Positions 1-11,831 of a DNA stretch of 64,000 nucleotides are shown in pieces. Numbering within the stretch: the stretch's first letter is position 1; every line of letters begins with the position of its first letter. The stretch is from Henckelia pumila (taxonomy: Eukaryota; Streptophyta; Magnoliopsida; Lamiales; Gesneriaceae). The stretch covers positions 180,067,449-180,131,448 of the forward strand of contig NC_133122.1 in assembly GCF_033568475.1 (NCBI RefSeq), in the 5' to 3' direction. Position numbers and translations under genes: made by a program. The notes beneath the pieces were generated by a model. It searched no databases. It saw nothing but the letters and a program-made list of their open reading frames with translations, and was not told the DNA's origin.

Positions 1-605
1 TTGTTGGATGCAGAGCTTCAATGACATTGGTCAAGACTAGATGAGGTTGAGAGATAGCTCCATCGCACCAATCTTTTGCGTATAAAATTGGAAGCAACAA
101 CAATTATTAATCACTTATTGAGACGACGATGTAAAATAATATTCTAAATACTAAAAAAAATTAAAATAATTGTCTCCCAAGTTACCGAGGGCGACGGAAT
201 TTTGATAAAATCTTTTGTCATATCTCCTCAGGCTTTGAGAAGCCATGAAAGCGAAGCAAGATTGATCCTCCACATTTAAATTTTGCAGAAAGGTGGAGGC
301 ATTGTATGACACTGGTTCGGATGTCCTTGTTTTGTCTATCACCACATCTATAGTCTGATCAATTATTTTAAAGAGACAAAAAAATAAAATTTCATTAGAA
401 AATTTTCGAAATATTTATATGCTTGGTTTTTAATTTCAATGTATATATGTACGTAATTTGAGTAAATTAAATGAGGACATAAATGTTTGGTTTACTAACA
501 CATAGGATGGCATTGAACACATCTAAATCGTCTGTCAAAGAGATGTTATATGTAACTTTATTGATTGAATCGTCAATATTCTCCCCTCCTGAATCCTCTA
601 CATAC
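1..605 (-). CDS. 3' part of an unrecognised multi-exon gene, running off the left edge
   Basis: Read on the minus strand, three blocks look like exons. One (about 605 to 503) follows an ATGCAG acceptor, encodes acidic, Asn/Asp-rich protein including SLTDDLDVFNAIL, and meets a GTTAGT-type donor. A second (about 356 to 187) follows a GATCAG acceptor, includes FMASQSLRRYDKRFYQNS, and is followed by a GTAACT donor. A third (about 80 to 1) reads on through the window edge and includes SQPHLVLTNVIEALHP. Good splice sites and open frames on one strand suggest a real gene or a recent remnant. I do not recognise the family and assign no function. The exon limits are approximate, and the phases between exons were not proven. 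Confidence 0.35.
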
Positions 606-1064
606 TGCATACATTAATATTAATAAAAGAAAACAAATTATAATTGCAAGAAGAAATATAAAATAATTGGAAAACTATAATTTTCTTCCTCTCTGCTTTT
701 CTTTGTAATTTTGGTCACAAGTTTTAGTTTTATGTATATATTTCATTTTTTTCTCAAATTTTTGTTTTTCTTGGATTCTGCATAAAAGAAAATAAACTAA
801 AATTGAAGATAACACGAATATAACAAAGTAAGACTGAAATTTAATAATTGCAACTCGAAAACCAAAATTAAACAATTTTCACTAAACGACATAAAAAGCC
901 ATGCATACTTTGAGCTTGTATTTATCTTTTGTAAAAGACCACACCCCCTGCATCAATCCAACAAGAATTAATTAAAAACACCCAATTTTGAACATATGAT
1001 ATTCGATCGTAGGTGATATATTGATCGATCGCACGTACGTTGTTGTAGTCTATCCAAGCGACTA

Positions 1065-1200
1065 TGGGCCATGTTTTTGAAACCGGACCGGACTGGTTGG
1101 TTCGACCAGTTCGATCGGGAACCGGTCGGTTCTCCGGTCCGAAATGCCTCCAATAATCGGAAAAACCGGTCAAGAACCGAAAATTAAAACCGGTTTTTTA
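1065..1200. repeat. ACCGGT-rich repeat fragment
   Basis: A GC-rich island in AT-rich DNA contains many overlapping ACCGG/CCGGT palindromes (AAACCGGACCGG, GGGAACCGGTCGG, AAAACCGGTTTTTT). This looks like a degraded dispersed repeat. No target duplication or terminal repeat could be delimited, so no family is assigned. Confidence 0.4.
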
Positions 1201-1473
1201 TTTTTAAAACTTTAAATTTAATATTTATATATATATATATACATTATTATTTAGAATATTTACTTCATATAAAAAATTGTTTTAATAATTATTGTTTTTT
1301 TAAAAATTAAATAATTTATTATTTAAATAATTTATAACTATAATTGATATTTTGAATATATTTACATATTTACTTAGCTTTCAAACTATGTTAAATATAT
1401 ATATTTTTGTCTATTTATATAATTTTGAGTTTTTAAAATTCAAAATATATTGATAAGTTTATACCAAATAATG

Positions 1474-1478
<5 letters not shown>

Positions 1479-1511
<33 letters not shown>
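1479..1511. repeat. (TA)n microsatellite
   Basis: An uninterrupted TA dinucleotide run of about 33 bases, next to the coding-like fragment at 1513-1735. Confidence 0.95.
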
Positions 1512-1512
<1 letters not shown>

Positions 1513-1513
<1 letters not shown>

Positions 1514-1735
1514 CTGCAAAGGGGTTGCCTCCCCCATTGGAAGAAAAGTTGCGAAGTTGCAGGATTGCGATTGATCCGTGTCGCTAATGAAGTGAGCCAC
1601 AAACTTGGTGAGCGACAGTGGCTGGGTTTTGTTGATCATCTGCAGTTGGCCATTGTTGTATAGTTTCAGAACACATTCAGATGCCACATATTCTGATGTG
1701 ATTCCCTTCAATGTTCCCAATAAGCTTATACTGCT
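1513..1735 (-). pseudogene. Unrecognised coding-like fragment cut off at a TA repeat
   Basis: On the minus strand a TAAGCAG acceptor near 1735 opens a frame of about 70 codons with ordinary amino-acid composition, including ITSEYVASECVLKLYNNGQL and SLTKFVAHFISDTDQSQS. It runs without a clear donor into the TA microsatellite at 1479-1511. It may be an upstream exon of the same gene as 1-605, or a separate truncated piece. I do not recognise the protein. Confidence 0.3.
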
Positions 1736-1739
1736 TATA

Positions 1740-3250
1740 AGTTGTTTTTAATAAATTTAGTCAAACACTTTCTTAGTTAATATGATGTGCTGAAGTTTAA
1801 TAATAATAATAATATAATAATAATAATAATAATAATAAAATGTTATTTACACTCCAAAAAAATTACTAACACTCAAAATTCCTTAATCAATTTATTATTA
1901 GACAAATTTAACCTTATAATATCTTTTCTTAAATAATAATATATTGACCTTAAAATTTCACATAAAAAAATCTTGTTTTTATTAAATAATAATATCTTGC
2001 CCTTAAAATTTTACATAAAAAATGTTGTTTTATATTTCAATAACTAAACTTTTATTTCTTAAAATTTAATATTCATAAAAATATAGTGACAATTATTTAT
2101 TATTAATTATATATACATAATAACAAAAAAATAATTTAAAACTATATATTTTATCCTCGTAATAAAAAATATTGATATATTTTCATATTAACATGTAAAA
2201 TATTGAGATTTTAAAATTTTTTTATTTCCATAATTTTATTAAATTTTAAGATAAAATACAAAATATCTTAAAATTTAATATTGCAAAATATTTTTTGTTA
2301 TTTTATATTTTACGATATATCCTCCTTATTAAAAATAATTTTTATAATATAAAGATAATAAATATTAAAATTAATTTTTGTCAAATTTGTTTTTTAATTT
2401 TGAAAAATGTTAATACAAAGTAACTTAACTATGGGTTTGATAAAATAATACTTTATTTCAAAATAAAATTTCGTAAAATATGAGGAAAAAAAACAATGGT
2501 TGGGATTAAAATATTGACACGAATTTGTGCAAAATTTAAACGTCAAAGAGTTGGATCGAGGCGGAAGTTGTTTAGCAGTTAATATATTTTATAATATATT
2601 ATAATTAATTTAAAAGGTTAATTTTTTAACTTTTTAATAAACAAATTAATAAGATATAGAGTTAAACGAATTAAATTAATAAATAAAAATCATAACTTCT
2701 TTCAAAAATAATAATAAAATTTTTTTGACATGGAAATAAATAATAATTCAATTAAAAATAAAAGTCACGATTTGTCTTGTGTGTTTTTAAAATTTTAGTA
2801 TATTAACAAATTTAATGTTTAGATAACTTATTTTTAAAATTGAAACTCCACTGAATTTACCAAAAAATACAACAATCAATTAAAGGATATCATTGGTAAT
2901 ATTTGTATAAAACTTAAAAATAGAATGTGTTTAACAAAAATGGAGTGTGAACACTCTCCTAATAATAATAATATATATAAGAATTGGGTAAAGCCCATAC
3001 AGAATCAAAACAGTAAGCCCAAACAAAAATATGGATATATATGCGTGTATATATAAGAATTGGGTAAAGCCAATAAGAATCAAAACAGTAGGCCCAAACA
3101 AAAAATATGGACAAAATGATGCAGAGGTCCAAACACTACCCAACTCACTCGCGTTTAAAATTCCGAAATTCGACATCTTTGAAGTTTGACCTAACCTCTT
3201 TTTTGCGGTTCATTTCAACATATATTTACAGGCATTACCCTCATGATAAA
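1740..3250. other. AT-rich spacer, no gene seen
   Basis: Very AT-rich DNA with an impure (TAA)n tract near 1798-1840. A roughly 60-base stretch near 2975-3035 is repeated imperfectly near 3050-3105 (both contain AAGAATTGGGTAAAGCC and AATCAAAACAGTA), a short local tandem duplication. No supported coding sequence. Confidence 0.6.
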
Positions 3251-3312
3251 TCTAATGACATGATTAGTAGGAGGAAATGAGGTAGGAATGGAATGAGCAT
3301 TCTCGTCTCATT

Positions 3313-3985
3313 CCCTACAACCATGTTTGGTTTGGATTTGGAATGGGAATAGTCATTCCATCCATTTTGGAATGATCATTCTCACTCCTAATTTTTCTCC
3401 ATTTGTAAAATTTTTTTCTTATTTAGTTTAATGAAGTACCTAAAATAATAACATAATAATAATATTATTATCAAATTAATTTACTACCATTTATAAATAT
3501 AGAATTATTAATGAATAATGATAATAATATTAATAAATAAACAAATAAAACGTTCACTTAATAATAATGTATATTATAAAATATATAAATATCATTATAT
3601 TTTATTAAAAAATAATTATTTTTAATAAAATAATAATAATAATAATAATAATAATAATTACTAAATTCATATTAATAATTATATTAGTTTTATTATAAAG
3701 ATGATTTTATAATGATTAATAGGCTATAAATAGTTTTTTTTTATTTTTTTTAAATAATAATTATAATAAATATTTTTTAACATATAATAAATATTTTTGA
3801 ATAGCTACTATTTTGGATTTTAATGAAAATATTATTTGATAATTAAAAATAATCCGATTCCATTCCGATTTTATTTTTCTATAATCAATCATTTGAATGG
3901 AATAAACTGATCATTCCATTCCTATTCTTATTTCATTCTTCATTCCAACTCTATTTCATTCAAGCATACCAATCATGCCCTAAGG
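3313..3985. mobile_element. Tourist-like (PIF/Harbinger-type) MITE candidate
   Basis: The left end ACCATGTTTGGTTTGG and the right end, read in reverse complement as TTAGGGCATGATTGGTATGC, form imperfect terminal inverted repeats of the GGGxATGTTTGGT kind seen in Tourist elements. Sub-terminal blocks of the GGAATGATCATTCC type recur at both ends. The middle is AT-rich, non-coding and carries (ATA)n tracts. A TAA flanks the right end; the left TSD is degraded, so family and ends are tentative. Confidence 0.5.
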
Positions 3986-4116
3986 GTTCTCATTTATCAA
4001 TACATGCGAGGTCTACTAAAAAATAATTAACCCCACATTTATTGGTAAATGTACATCATTAGATCTATGTCAAGGCAGTGCCTGTATAGGTAGGATCTAG
4101 CTTAGCTTCAGATTAG

Positions 4117-4297
4117 TTGTCTCGTGAGACGGTTTTATAGAATTTTTTTTTTATCTTGAGACTGGTCAAATTTGTCCATATTTATGATTAAAAAAAATAA
4201 TAATATTTCTTGCATAAAAAACAATTTTTTTCATCGATGACCCAAATAGAATATCTTTTCATAAAATTGGCCTGTGAGACCATCTCACATAATTTTT
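4117..4297. mobile_element. MITE, GAGACGGTCTC family, copy A
   Basis: The ends GTCTCGTGAGACGG and CTGTGAGACCATCTCACAT are inverted repeats. The interior matches three other copies in this window (9321-9480, 25981-26141, 47801-47945): a GGTCAA block, TATTTATGATT, an AATATTT..GCATAAAA block, and GACCCAAATAGA. It is non-coding and about 180 bases long. Confidence 0.65.
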
Positions 4298-4299
4298 TT

Positions 4300-4980
4300 G
4301 TTCACACAATTAATAATTATTCTGCACAGATCATCTATTTCCACTGTTAACACAAAAAATATATGGCAAACGCTGCAACTCTGTGTTGGGACCTTCCCTT
4401 TCACCGTAGCTCCGAATCCGATCCGGTTATCTGCACACACTAAACAGCTCGAGAATGAGCGTCAGAAGAGTTTTCCGACGTGGTCACTCCAACGCTTAAG
4501 TCAATACAATGCTCACGAAATATAGAAAACTCAATAGAGAATGCAGTATAGTTTGAATGAATTGTGTATATCTAAAAGGTAAAACAAACCTTTGTTTTAT
4601 ATACAAACCCTATAGGGTGTTATCCGGATGCAGATATTTGCTTGCAATTTGATTTTTTTTTTTATCTTTACCCAAGATTATGTCCTTATGGGTGTGTTTG
4701 GTAAGTAGAATAAGATTATTAATGTATACAGACTTTTTTTTATATAAAGTCGATAACTTTATTTTGAAAGGTGAAGATTGGATTTGGAGCTCTTTAGCAT
4801 CCTAGATAAATTTTAAAAAATTTACAGCTCCGTAATTCCTTTTTCTGCCTCTTCTCGGTACTTAACTTTCAATCCTTGCATATCACAAAAACAACAACAA
4901 ATACGCATAAACCCGCCCGATATATCACAAAATCCAATTTAAAACACATGCAAATTAAGTGCATAAATTGCACTTATCAG
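4300..4980. other. Spacer, no gene seen
   Basis: Short open frames here show no recognisable product. A GGGTGTGTTTGGTAAG block near 4690 resembles a Tourist-type terminal repeat, but I found no partner end. Confidence 0.5.
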
Positions 4981-5004
4981 ACACGTCAAAAGATGCATGG
5001 CTGA

Positions 5005-5165
5005 ACTACGATCGGAAGCTTCGATCACGTTCGGACGTTTCGAACTCATCGTAGCTTCCGAACTCCTTCGTTGGTTCCGACTCCTTCGCTGGTTCCGATT
5101 TCTTCGGATCATCCGATCCCCATAGGGCTTGAGTTCGGACCTTCCGAATCACCCGAGCACAAATA
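5005..5165. repeat. GGAAGCTTCC-type motif cluster, probable LTR fragment
   Basis: A GC-rich island packed with CGGAAGCTTCGAT, GTAGCTTCCGA, GGTTCCGA and TTCGGA words. The same style of motif array (CGGAAGCTCCG and ATCGGAGCTTCCG) fills the start of the gypsy LTRs at 56045 and 61961, so this is probably a degraded piece of a related LTR. No ends or TSD were found. Confidence 0.4.
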
Positions 5166-5169
5166 AGTC

Positions 5170-6698
5170 CATTAACTATTTTTGGACATTCTGGATCGAT
5201 TTCTTGGTCCGTTTGATATAATTAAAATCTTTTAATAATATTTTATTAATTCTAAACATGTTTAACAAAATTAATCTTGTAAAATGGGACCGAGCTACTA
5301 TAATTCTAGTCTAGTTTCTTTTTATCTGAAAACTTGGTTCAATAAAATTACTAAGCTGATAATAAATTCCTTATCATTTTAGGCAGACCTAAGATCATAT
5401 GTCTTCGATTAGATTCATATCAAATGTGTTTTTCAGTTGTGTTCAACGTATCAATTGATCTGCTTGGGTATATGTTTTGTTCGCATATCTGCCATCAACA
5501 AAATTAAGAGTGTTTTATCAAACAAAACAAAACAAAAAAAAAAAACAAAATATCTGCATTTTTTAAAAATATTTTAGAACTTAAGTGCATAAAAATAATC
5601 TAAAAGAAAAAATATTTACAAAATATAATGATTTTTCTTCTAAGTATGTGTACAAAATCAAAATTAATAAATAGTTAAAAGAAGTATGAAAAAAACTTAT
5701 ATAAAATACTATATAATTTTTCAAAAATAGAATTTTAAAAAGAATCTGAAAAACAAAATAAAATAACATATTTTCTCGATTTTTATTTCAATATTTTATG
5801 ATGATTTTTGGTACATTAAATATTTGTACACTGATGTTGTTATTATTATTATTTTGTGTGCTTAATCAAAACTTTGAACAAATATTTATTCCAAAAAAAT
5901 ACATTATTATTTGATGACAGAACCGATTATTGTCTCATGTAGGACTTATTTTGACGAGCTACATGTTTTGTCATGGTCAGCAGTATCTAGAGTCACGAAT
6001 CACAATGGTTTAAAAATGTGGAATCTTATGAATCTTAATATTTCGATATGTGTTATAACAAGTAGAGAAATTCAACGACTGGAAAGCCGGTGGGGCTAGG
6101 AAAAAGGGTTTTTACACACAGCTAAGGAAAATGAAGAACAATAGTTCGAATAGTTCAACATGTCATCGCTAGATTGAGATCTGCAGGGTGGCGGGTACTT
6201 CGACTGCCTTGTATCAGGTGAAGAGAGGGTGGGTATTCAAACCCGCCACTGAAATGCTCAGTTGAGGCATTGGTTCGAGGACGAAAGAGATAAAGTGTAA
6301 GGCATAAAAGCTTGGAAGATTTTTTAGTTGGGCAGTGAGATTGATTCTTCAAGAATGGTTTGTTGCATCGGGAATGCCTTAATTAATTCTTCCGATGACT
6401 TGACACTGGTGCAGTCTCAGTTCCCGCTCTTCCAGCTCTAGTTTAGTTTCTAAAGATAACTGCCATTGAGCATTGAAACTAAAGAGGGAAATTGCTATTG
6501 AATCTCTGACTACAGAATAAGCGGATTCTAAAAAAAGAAATTATTTTTTTTTCCGAGATTGTGGTCCTCCTTTGAGTTTGAGTGTGGATTCAATTAGCTG
6601 AATCTGTCAAGGAAAACGTACGTAGCAGCAAAGATGGTACTGCATCGCACTAGGCCTTTACCATTTTTGGTTGAGTCGTATCTTGCTGGGTGAGACCG
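5170..6698. other. Spacer, no gene supported
   Basis: AT-rich DNA to about 5890, then sequence of more even composition (5910-6690) with short open frames on both strands and no recognisable domain. The second part may be a decayed gene or element. It is the local target of the hAT-like insertion at 6707. Confidence 0.45.
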
Positions 6699-6706
6699 AT
6701 AGAAAG

Positions 6707-7437
6707 CAGGGGCGGCCCTGTCCTAGGACGGGCAGGGCCCATGCCCAATGGTAAGGCCCAAATTTATAAAAAAATTTATTATATATACATATAACATAAT
6801 TATTATATATTAATGATTTTAATTAATTATTAAAAAATTATGATATTATAATTAATATTAGTATAAAAGGAAAATCAAACAACAGTCATGTACAACATAC
6901 AATAAACTAGTCGTCCAAACCTACATTTTCAATCTTCGCTCCGTTCATCACCTATCATTCTGGTATTGTTTATTATCGACCATTGCTCTCCATCGCCCCT
7001 TCGTGATCATCGATGTTTCTAGTCTCGAGTTCTTAGCTTGAGTTATTTGATCGATTTCTTCTTTGTTGGGTGTGAAAATATTTGACTTGAGTTGTTCAAT
7101 TTAATTTTGATTTCATGTTAGATGTTAATATTTACTGCTAATTTTATGTAGAAGTTGAAAATTTGTAGATTAGAGGCACAAATTTTGAAACCTAATTTTG
7201 AACATTGGGGTTTTTGTTGAATTTAACTTTAAATAGCTAAATCAATTGCTTATAAATTAAATTTTCACATGAATTGTGAGTTTTGATAGTTTATTGTGAA
7301 TTTTTTAAGGATAATTCATGATTACGAAATACAAAATAATTTCGTATAGTTCAATTATATTTGACTTTTCAAGTTATGTAAGAAGCTTCATAATTTAAAC
7401 TTCGCATGTGACCTCATTTTCTTTAGGACCGCCCTTG
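6707..7437. mobile_element. Non-autonomous hAT-like element with 8-bp TSD
   Basis: The left end CAGGGGCGGCCCT and the right end, read inverted as CAAGGGCGGTCCT, are terminal inverted repeats of a common plant hAT type. The flanks 6699-6706 (ATAGAAAG) and 7438-7445 (ATAGCAAG) match at 7 of 8 bases, as expected for a hAT target duplication. The 731-bp interior is AT-rich and has no transposase coding sequence, so any mobility would have depended on enzyme supplied in trans. Confidence 0.8.
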
Positions 7438-7616
7438 ATAGCAAGAAAGGAGTCGTCCCTTCTACTGACCGAACCCTCAGTTCGGAGGTCTTCGTCAACA
7501 TGTTACGAAGCTCCTGTCTTCAGCGGGTCACCATTACTTGACTTAGAACAAATGTTGTATTATGAAGTTTTCATCATTTCTAAATTATTTAATTTTTTGG
7601 TTTTTTTTTGACTTAG

Positions 7617-7928
7617 GCTGCATTTTCATTGAGTTATTTGAAATATACGGACTTCAATTTATTTTCATTGTTAAATAATTTCAACAATGAAAACTCAAAT
7701 CAATCTCTTACTCATTTTCCCTTATCACAACGAATTTCAAATAATTTCAATATTCTAAAGATTTGAAATCCATTGAACATTGTAATTAAATCAATTATAG
7801 TGTAAAAAAACATAAAGATGGATTTGATTTAATTTTTGTGTGTGTAAGTTAATTAAACAATAAAAATACATTTAAATCCATGTATTTCAAATCATTTCAT
7901 ATTCAAACTCAACTTTAATTTAATTTAA
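7617..7928. repeat. Fold-back, MITE-like AT-rich repeat
   Basis: ATTTGAAATATACGGACTT near the left end pairs imperfectly with the inverse of AAATCCATGTATTTCAAAT near the right end. An internal perfect 11-bp hairpin (TTTTCATTGTT / AACAATGAAAA) lies near 7669-7701. No clear TSD; family unassigned. Confidence 0.4.
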
Positions 7929-7929
7929 T

Positions 7930-9320
7930 TTTAATTATTTATTCAAACAATCATATTTACTAATTTTTAATATTAATTACATAAAAATAAAATCTTGTGA
8001 TATGCACGGAATGTACTACTAGTTACTTGTTGATATTTCATAAGGATTTTATGTCAGTTAAAAGTTTCACACGAAGATTGGATTTTAGTATCTCCAAATT
8101 GGTATGTATCAGTATGACTACCACAATTCACACGCGCGAAATATAAATAATAATAAAAAAGGCACTCTACTTCATAAAAAAAAAAAAACGCACTCAATTA
8201 TTATAAATTAAGTCGCTCACCTATTTTATTTGGCCTCTGAAAAATATTAAAGAACTAAATTATTTTTAAAAATATATATACATATTATATAACCAATAAA
8301 ATTTTTTTGTCGTGTCACTCCTCGGACAAGTACCTCACTCTCTTTTCAAAAATAATATAATATATTTTTATAAGAAAAAGGGAGAAAATGCTAGTCAGTC
8401 ATGGCTTTAATTTCTCGTATCCGAAAAAAAAGATCTTGTCCAAATTCCAACTGCAAACACATATAATAATACAATAAATTGTCCTTTCACTATTTGTTTA
8501 TCCTTTTCTAAGCTGTCTTTTTTCCAAAGAGACGAGCTAGAAAGTTCACTCCATTCGACACCTAGCTAGCACTTTTAACATATATATATCCACGTCCTAC
8601 TACTCACCAGATACTTCTCCCAAACTCATATTAACAAAAAATTAAAACAAACAAACTTGTGGACACAAATTAAATGTTTAGGTCCACCATTTTTGTGGGC
8701 GAGAAATTTTGATGTCATTCCATAATTTAACTCGCCATGTGTCTACACGAACCGTTTACTTCGAATGAGATTAAAAAAAATCGTGTGATCAAAGAGGGAA
8801 CTAAACTGAATTCATATCGGAAACGAGTTCTTAATTTACTGATAAGTAATATATAATCGTGTGTGTATGTAACTTTTATTATATATATATATAATGTTTG
8901 TTCAATCATTTTAGCTTCCCTCTTGATATTAGCCATTTATTTTGCATGTTAGTTGATTTTCGTCGATGGTTAATTTTTGCAGGTACAAGTTTTGCACATA
9001 TTATTTTATTTTGACCAATTCCTACCACGAAAAATGTATATAATATACAAAATGATGTTTATTTATCTATTTTTTTGGCAAACAGGGCTGTCAATTGTAC
9101 ACGTGGTGGGTCGATGGAAGTGGGGCGGCAAGTGGTGGTGATGTGGCTGAAAAGTGCAAAAAAGTGAGCTGGAATATATTAATGGTTGAATTTGTAGGCC
9201 ATCTCAACCTCATCCACTACCACTTTCTTTCCAATCCACAACTCTACCCATTTTAAGAGGCTGCCATATTTTCCCCTAAATAAACAAATACACATACACA
9301 CACATAATATATATGAGTAA
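7930..9320. other. AT-rich spacer, no gene seen
   Basis: Contains short runs of TA and CA repeats and no supported gene. The small open frames show no conserved composition. Confidence 0.55.
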
Positions 9321-9480
9321 AATAATCCCTGGAACGTCTCACAAATTTATATTCCAGAAAAAAATTCGATCCAATTCATATTTATAATAAAAAATAATTT
9401 ATACTTTTGACACAAAAATAATATTTTTTTTCATGATTTGAAATAATAAATCAGTCTAAAAAAATTGTCACATAGTCTGA
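9321..9480. mobile_element. Decayed MITE, GAGACGGTCTC family, copy D
   Basis: Follows the internal order of the copies at 4117, 25981 and 47801 (CGTCTCAC, ATTCATATTTATAATAAAAAATAA, TACTTTTGACA, a TTTTTTTCATG block, TTGTCACATAGTCTGA), but the terminal repeats are eroded. This is the weakest of the four copies. Confidence 0.45.
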
Positions 9481-9552
9481 TTAGTAGTTTTTGTCTTTAT
9501 ATAATATATATATGAAATTATTTCGTCGCACTGTATTTGAGATTATATATGG

Positions 9553-9770
9553 GAAATTTTTGGGTAATTTGCTCAAAAATCCCCAAATGCAAACATATTT
9601 TGCTTTGGGGTCCCTAGTCATAAAATGTGGTACAAAATAATACAATATGTGGTACAAAACCATACAAGATGTGGTATAAATTAACAAAAATTGTGGTACA
9701 AAAAAGTGGTTAGGAAGTGCAGAGCAAAACATGTTTGTATTGAGAATTTTTGAGCAATTTACACGAAATT
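9553..9770. mobile_element. Fold-back element with about 42-bp inverted repeats
   Basis: GTAATTTGCTCAAAAATC..AAACATATTTTGCT (9563-9605) is matched in inverted form by AGCAAAACATGTTTGT..TTTTTGAGCAATTTAC (about 9722-9763). Between the arms lie four imperfect units of about 25 bp around the word TGTGGTACAAAA. The 127-codon minus-strand frame across it is a by-product of this repeat, not a gene. MITE-like; no confident TSD. Confidence 0.6.
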
Positions 9771-9774
9771 TTTT

Positions 9775-11165
9775 ATGATGGTCATGAGATATGGAACATA
9801 GTGGAAAGAAATTGCAATGGATATTATTGTTATTATCGTCATAGAGGAAAAAAAAAAAGAGCATTGGAATTTGATATTCATGTGGCTATAAATGATTTAG
9901 GTAAGGGGGTGGGGTGGGTAGAATGCGAGAGAGATACATACCCCTTGATAAGAGACTGTAACCAGAAATAAATATGGCTGGACCTTTATGTTTACTATTT
10001 CGGGACTACTACTACACATGCATGCTTCACATTCACTGCTTCAATGCTTTCCCTACATCTGCCCACAAAAATATCCCCACACACATGTTTTTCTCAACAA
10101 GTTAAAAAAACTAGATAAAATTATCGTCGTGGGGCCGATCGATCCTTCGTCACTTCAATCATTAAAGTTCAAACCCCATCCCAAAAATTAAAACTATAAC
10201 TATTGTAACCAAACTATATTTGTATATCAAGGTACCGTTTGGTGAAATTGTAAAAAAAAAAAAAAAGGATTTGATTTAGTCAATAAGTGAGTATTTAACC
10301 TCAGATTAAAAGAATGCAGGTATTTAAAATAACAAATTTAATGTTACTTACAAGCACCTACTAAAATACTAAAGGCACACAAGTAGTAGTCAACTGTCCC
10401 ATTCGATTTTTGGTGTTCCCATTCTCTATCGGTGCGAAAAAGTACGGCCCCACCCGTGAAAAATAAAGTGTCCAGTGGAATCGTGACGCGTGTCAAGTAC
10501 TTTTCGGCAAGTTAAAAAAACTTGCACCCTCCCAACTTTGAATTCATTGAATTCTCGGGATATTTGGCAACAATCTTTCTAGCGAAACAATTATTTGCCT
10601 ATAATAATAAAGATTTTGTATAATAATAAATAACACAAAAAAATATTTAAAATTAATTTATGACTTCGTTTCTTTCGGTATCTCCAGCCTCCAGGCCTCG
10701 TTCTTTAAATATTTAAAATTAATTTATGACCTCGTTCTTTAAAAATTAATTTAAAATAAACCGCAAAAGTGTGACTTTTTTAACGATTGTTGAAAAAGTT
10801 GACATTTTTATTTATATTTCTCCCAAACTCATTATTATTCATGTTGACAAACTATGTAGAATAATGTTAGAGGTACAACATATATCGTGTATAACGATAT
10901 TTATAATAATTATATCGTGAGATTTTGCTATTATATCGCGATATTTTATATTTAATTTATCATGAGATTTTGATAAATGAAATTTTTATATTTAATTTTT
11001 TGTGTTGTACAAATTAATGTACAAATTTGGTTGTACATTAGCATTGCTTAACTACGTCACGTTGATAACTAACGTATCTTAATTTTATTCAAGATATATC
11101 AATTTTGGTAATATTACATTTTTACCTTTCATACAATATATATTTTTTCAGGATGGTCGAAATTG
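9775..11165. other. Spacer, no gene seen
   Basis: AT-rich, with a direct repeat of about 30 bp (AATATTTAAAATTAATTTATGA at about 10645 and 10706). Nothing coding is supported. Confidence 0.55.
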
Positions 11166-11173
11166 GTTCACCG

Positions 11174-11788
11174 TAGGGGTGTCAAAAACCAACCCAACTC
11201 GATACGATTCAACCCGAAATATATCAGGTTTGGGTTGGGGGTTTTTGGGTTTGGGTTGAATCGGGTTGACCCGAAAGCCAACCCGAAAAAATTATTCGGG
11301 TTCGGGTTGGGTCGGGTTGGGTTCGGGTTGACCCGAGTTGACCCGAATATTTTTATTATTTCTTTTTTATATATATAATTAAAAAAAATTTGTTACAATT
11401 TCATATGTTTATTAGAAAAAAAATTATTTTATATTGATATAACATATTTTCTTGATTTAACGTTTATTTTGTATAATTTTGATTTTTTAAAATAATTTTT
11501 TTTTAATTTTTTGTAGTAAATAAACTTTAAATTTTCTATAACTAAATTTTCAAATTTAAATTATATATAAGTTTAGATTTTGTTATCATATGATTAAATA
11601 TAATATTATTATTATTATTTTGTGTTTTGAATTTTTATTTAATTATTTTGCTAAAAAAATAAAAATAAAAAATCGGGCTGTTTGAGTTGAGAGAGTTGTT
11701 TGGGTTATACGGATTCGTGTTTGAGTTGAGGAATTTTTAAATTTTTTTTTTTCAACCCGACCTTAACCCACCCGAATTGACACCCCTA
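11174..11788. mobile_element. Non-autonomous hAT-like MITE in the RVE upstream region
   Basis: Terminal inverted repeats TAGGGGTGTCAA / TTGACACCCCTA are perfect over 12 bp. The flanks 11166-11173 (GTTCACCG) and 11789-11796 (ATTCACCG) match at 7 of 8 bases, an hAT-type duplication. Sub-terminal GGGTTGGGTCGGGTT-type tandem words occur at the left end, and ACCCGA words at the right. The 615-bp element has no transposase. It ends 37 bp before the G-box at 11826. Confidence 0.85.
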
Positions 11789-11825
11789 ATTCACCGGCGA
11801 AAAGAACAAGGAAAAGGCTGTGTGC

Positions 11826-11831
11826 CACGTG
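11826..11831. promoter_or_regulatory. G-box CACGTG upstream of RVE
   Basis: Perfect palindromic G-box in the context CCACGTGT, about 690 bp before the RVE start codon and probably just upstream of transcription start. G-boxes are bound by bZIP (HY5-type) and bHLH (PIF-type) factors. Use here is inferred from position and from the clock/light role of RVE genes. Confidence 0.5.

Noticed and set aside
9481-9864. 127-codon minus-strand open frame
   Set aside because: It lies across the fold-back repeat and tandem TGTGGTACAAAA units; composition follows the repeat, and no domain is visible.
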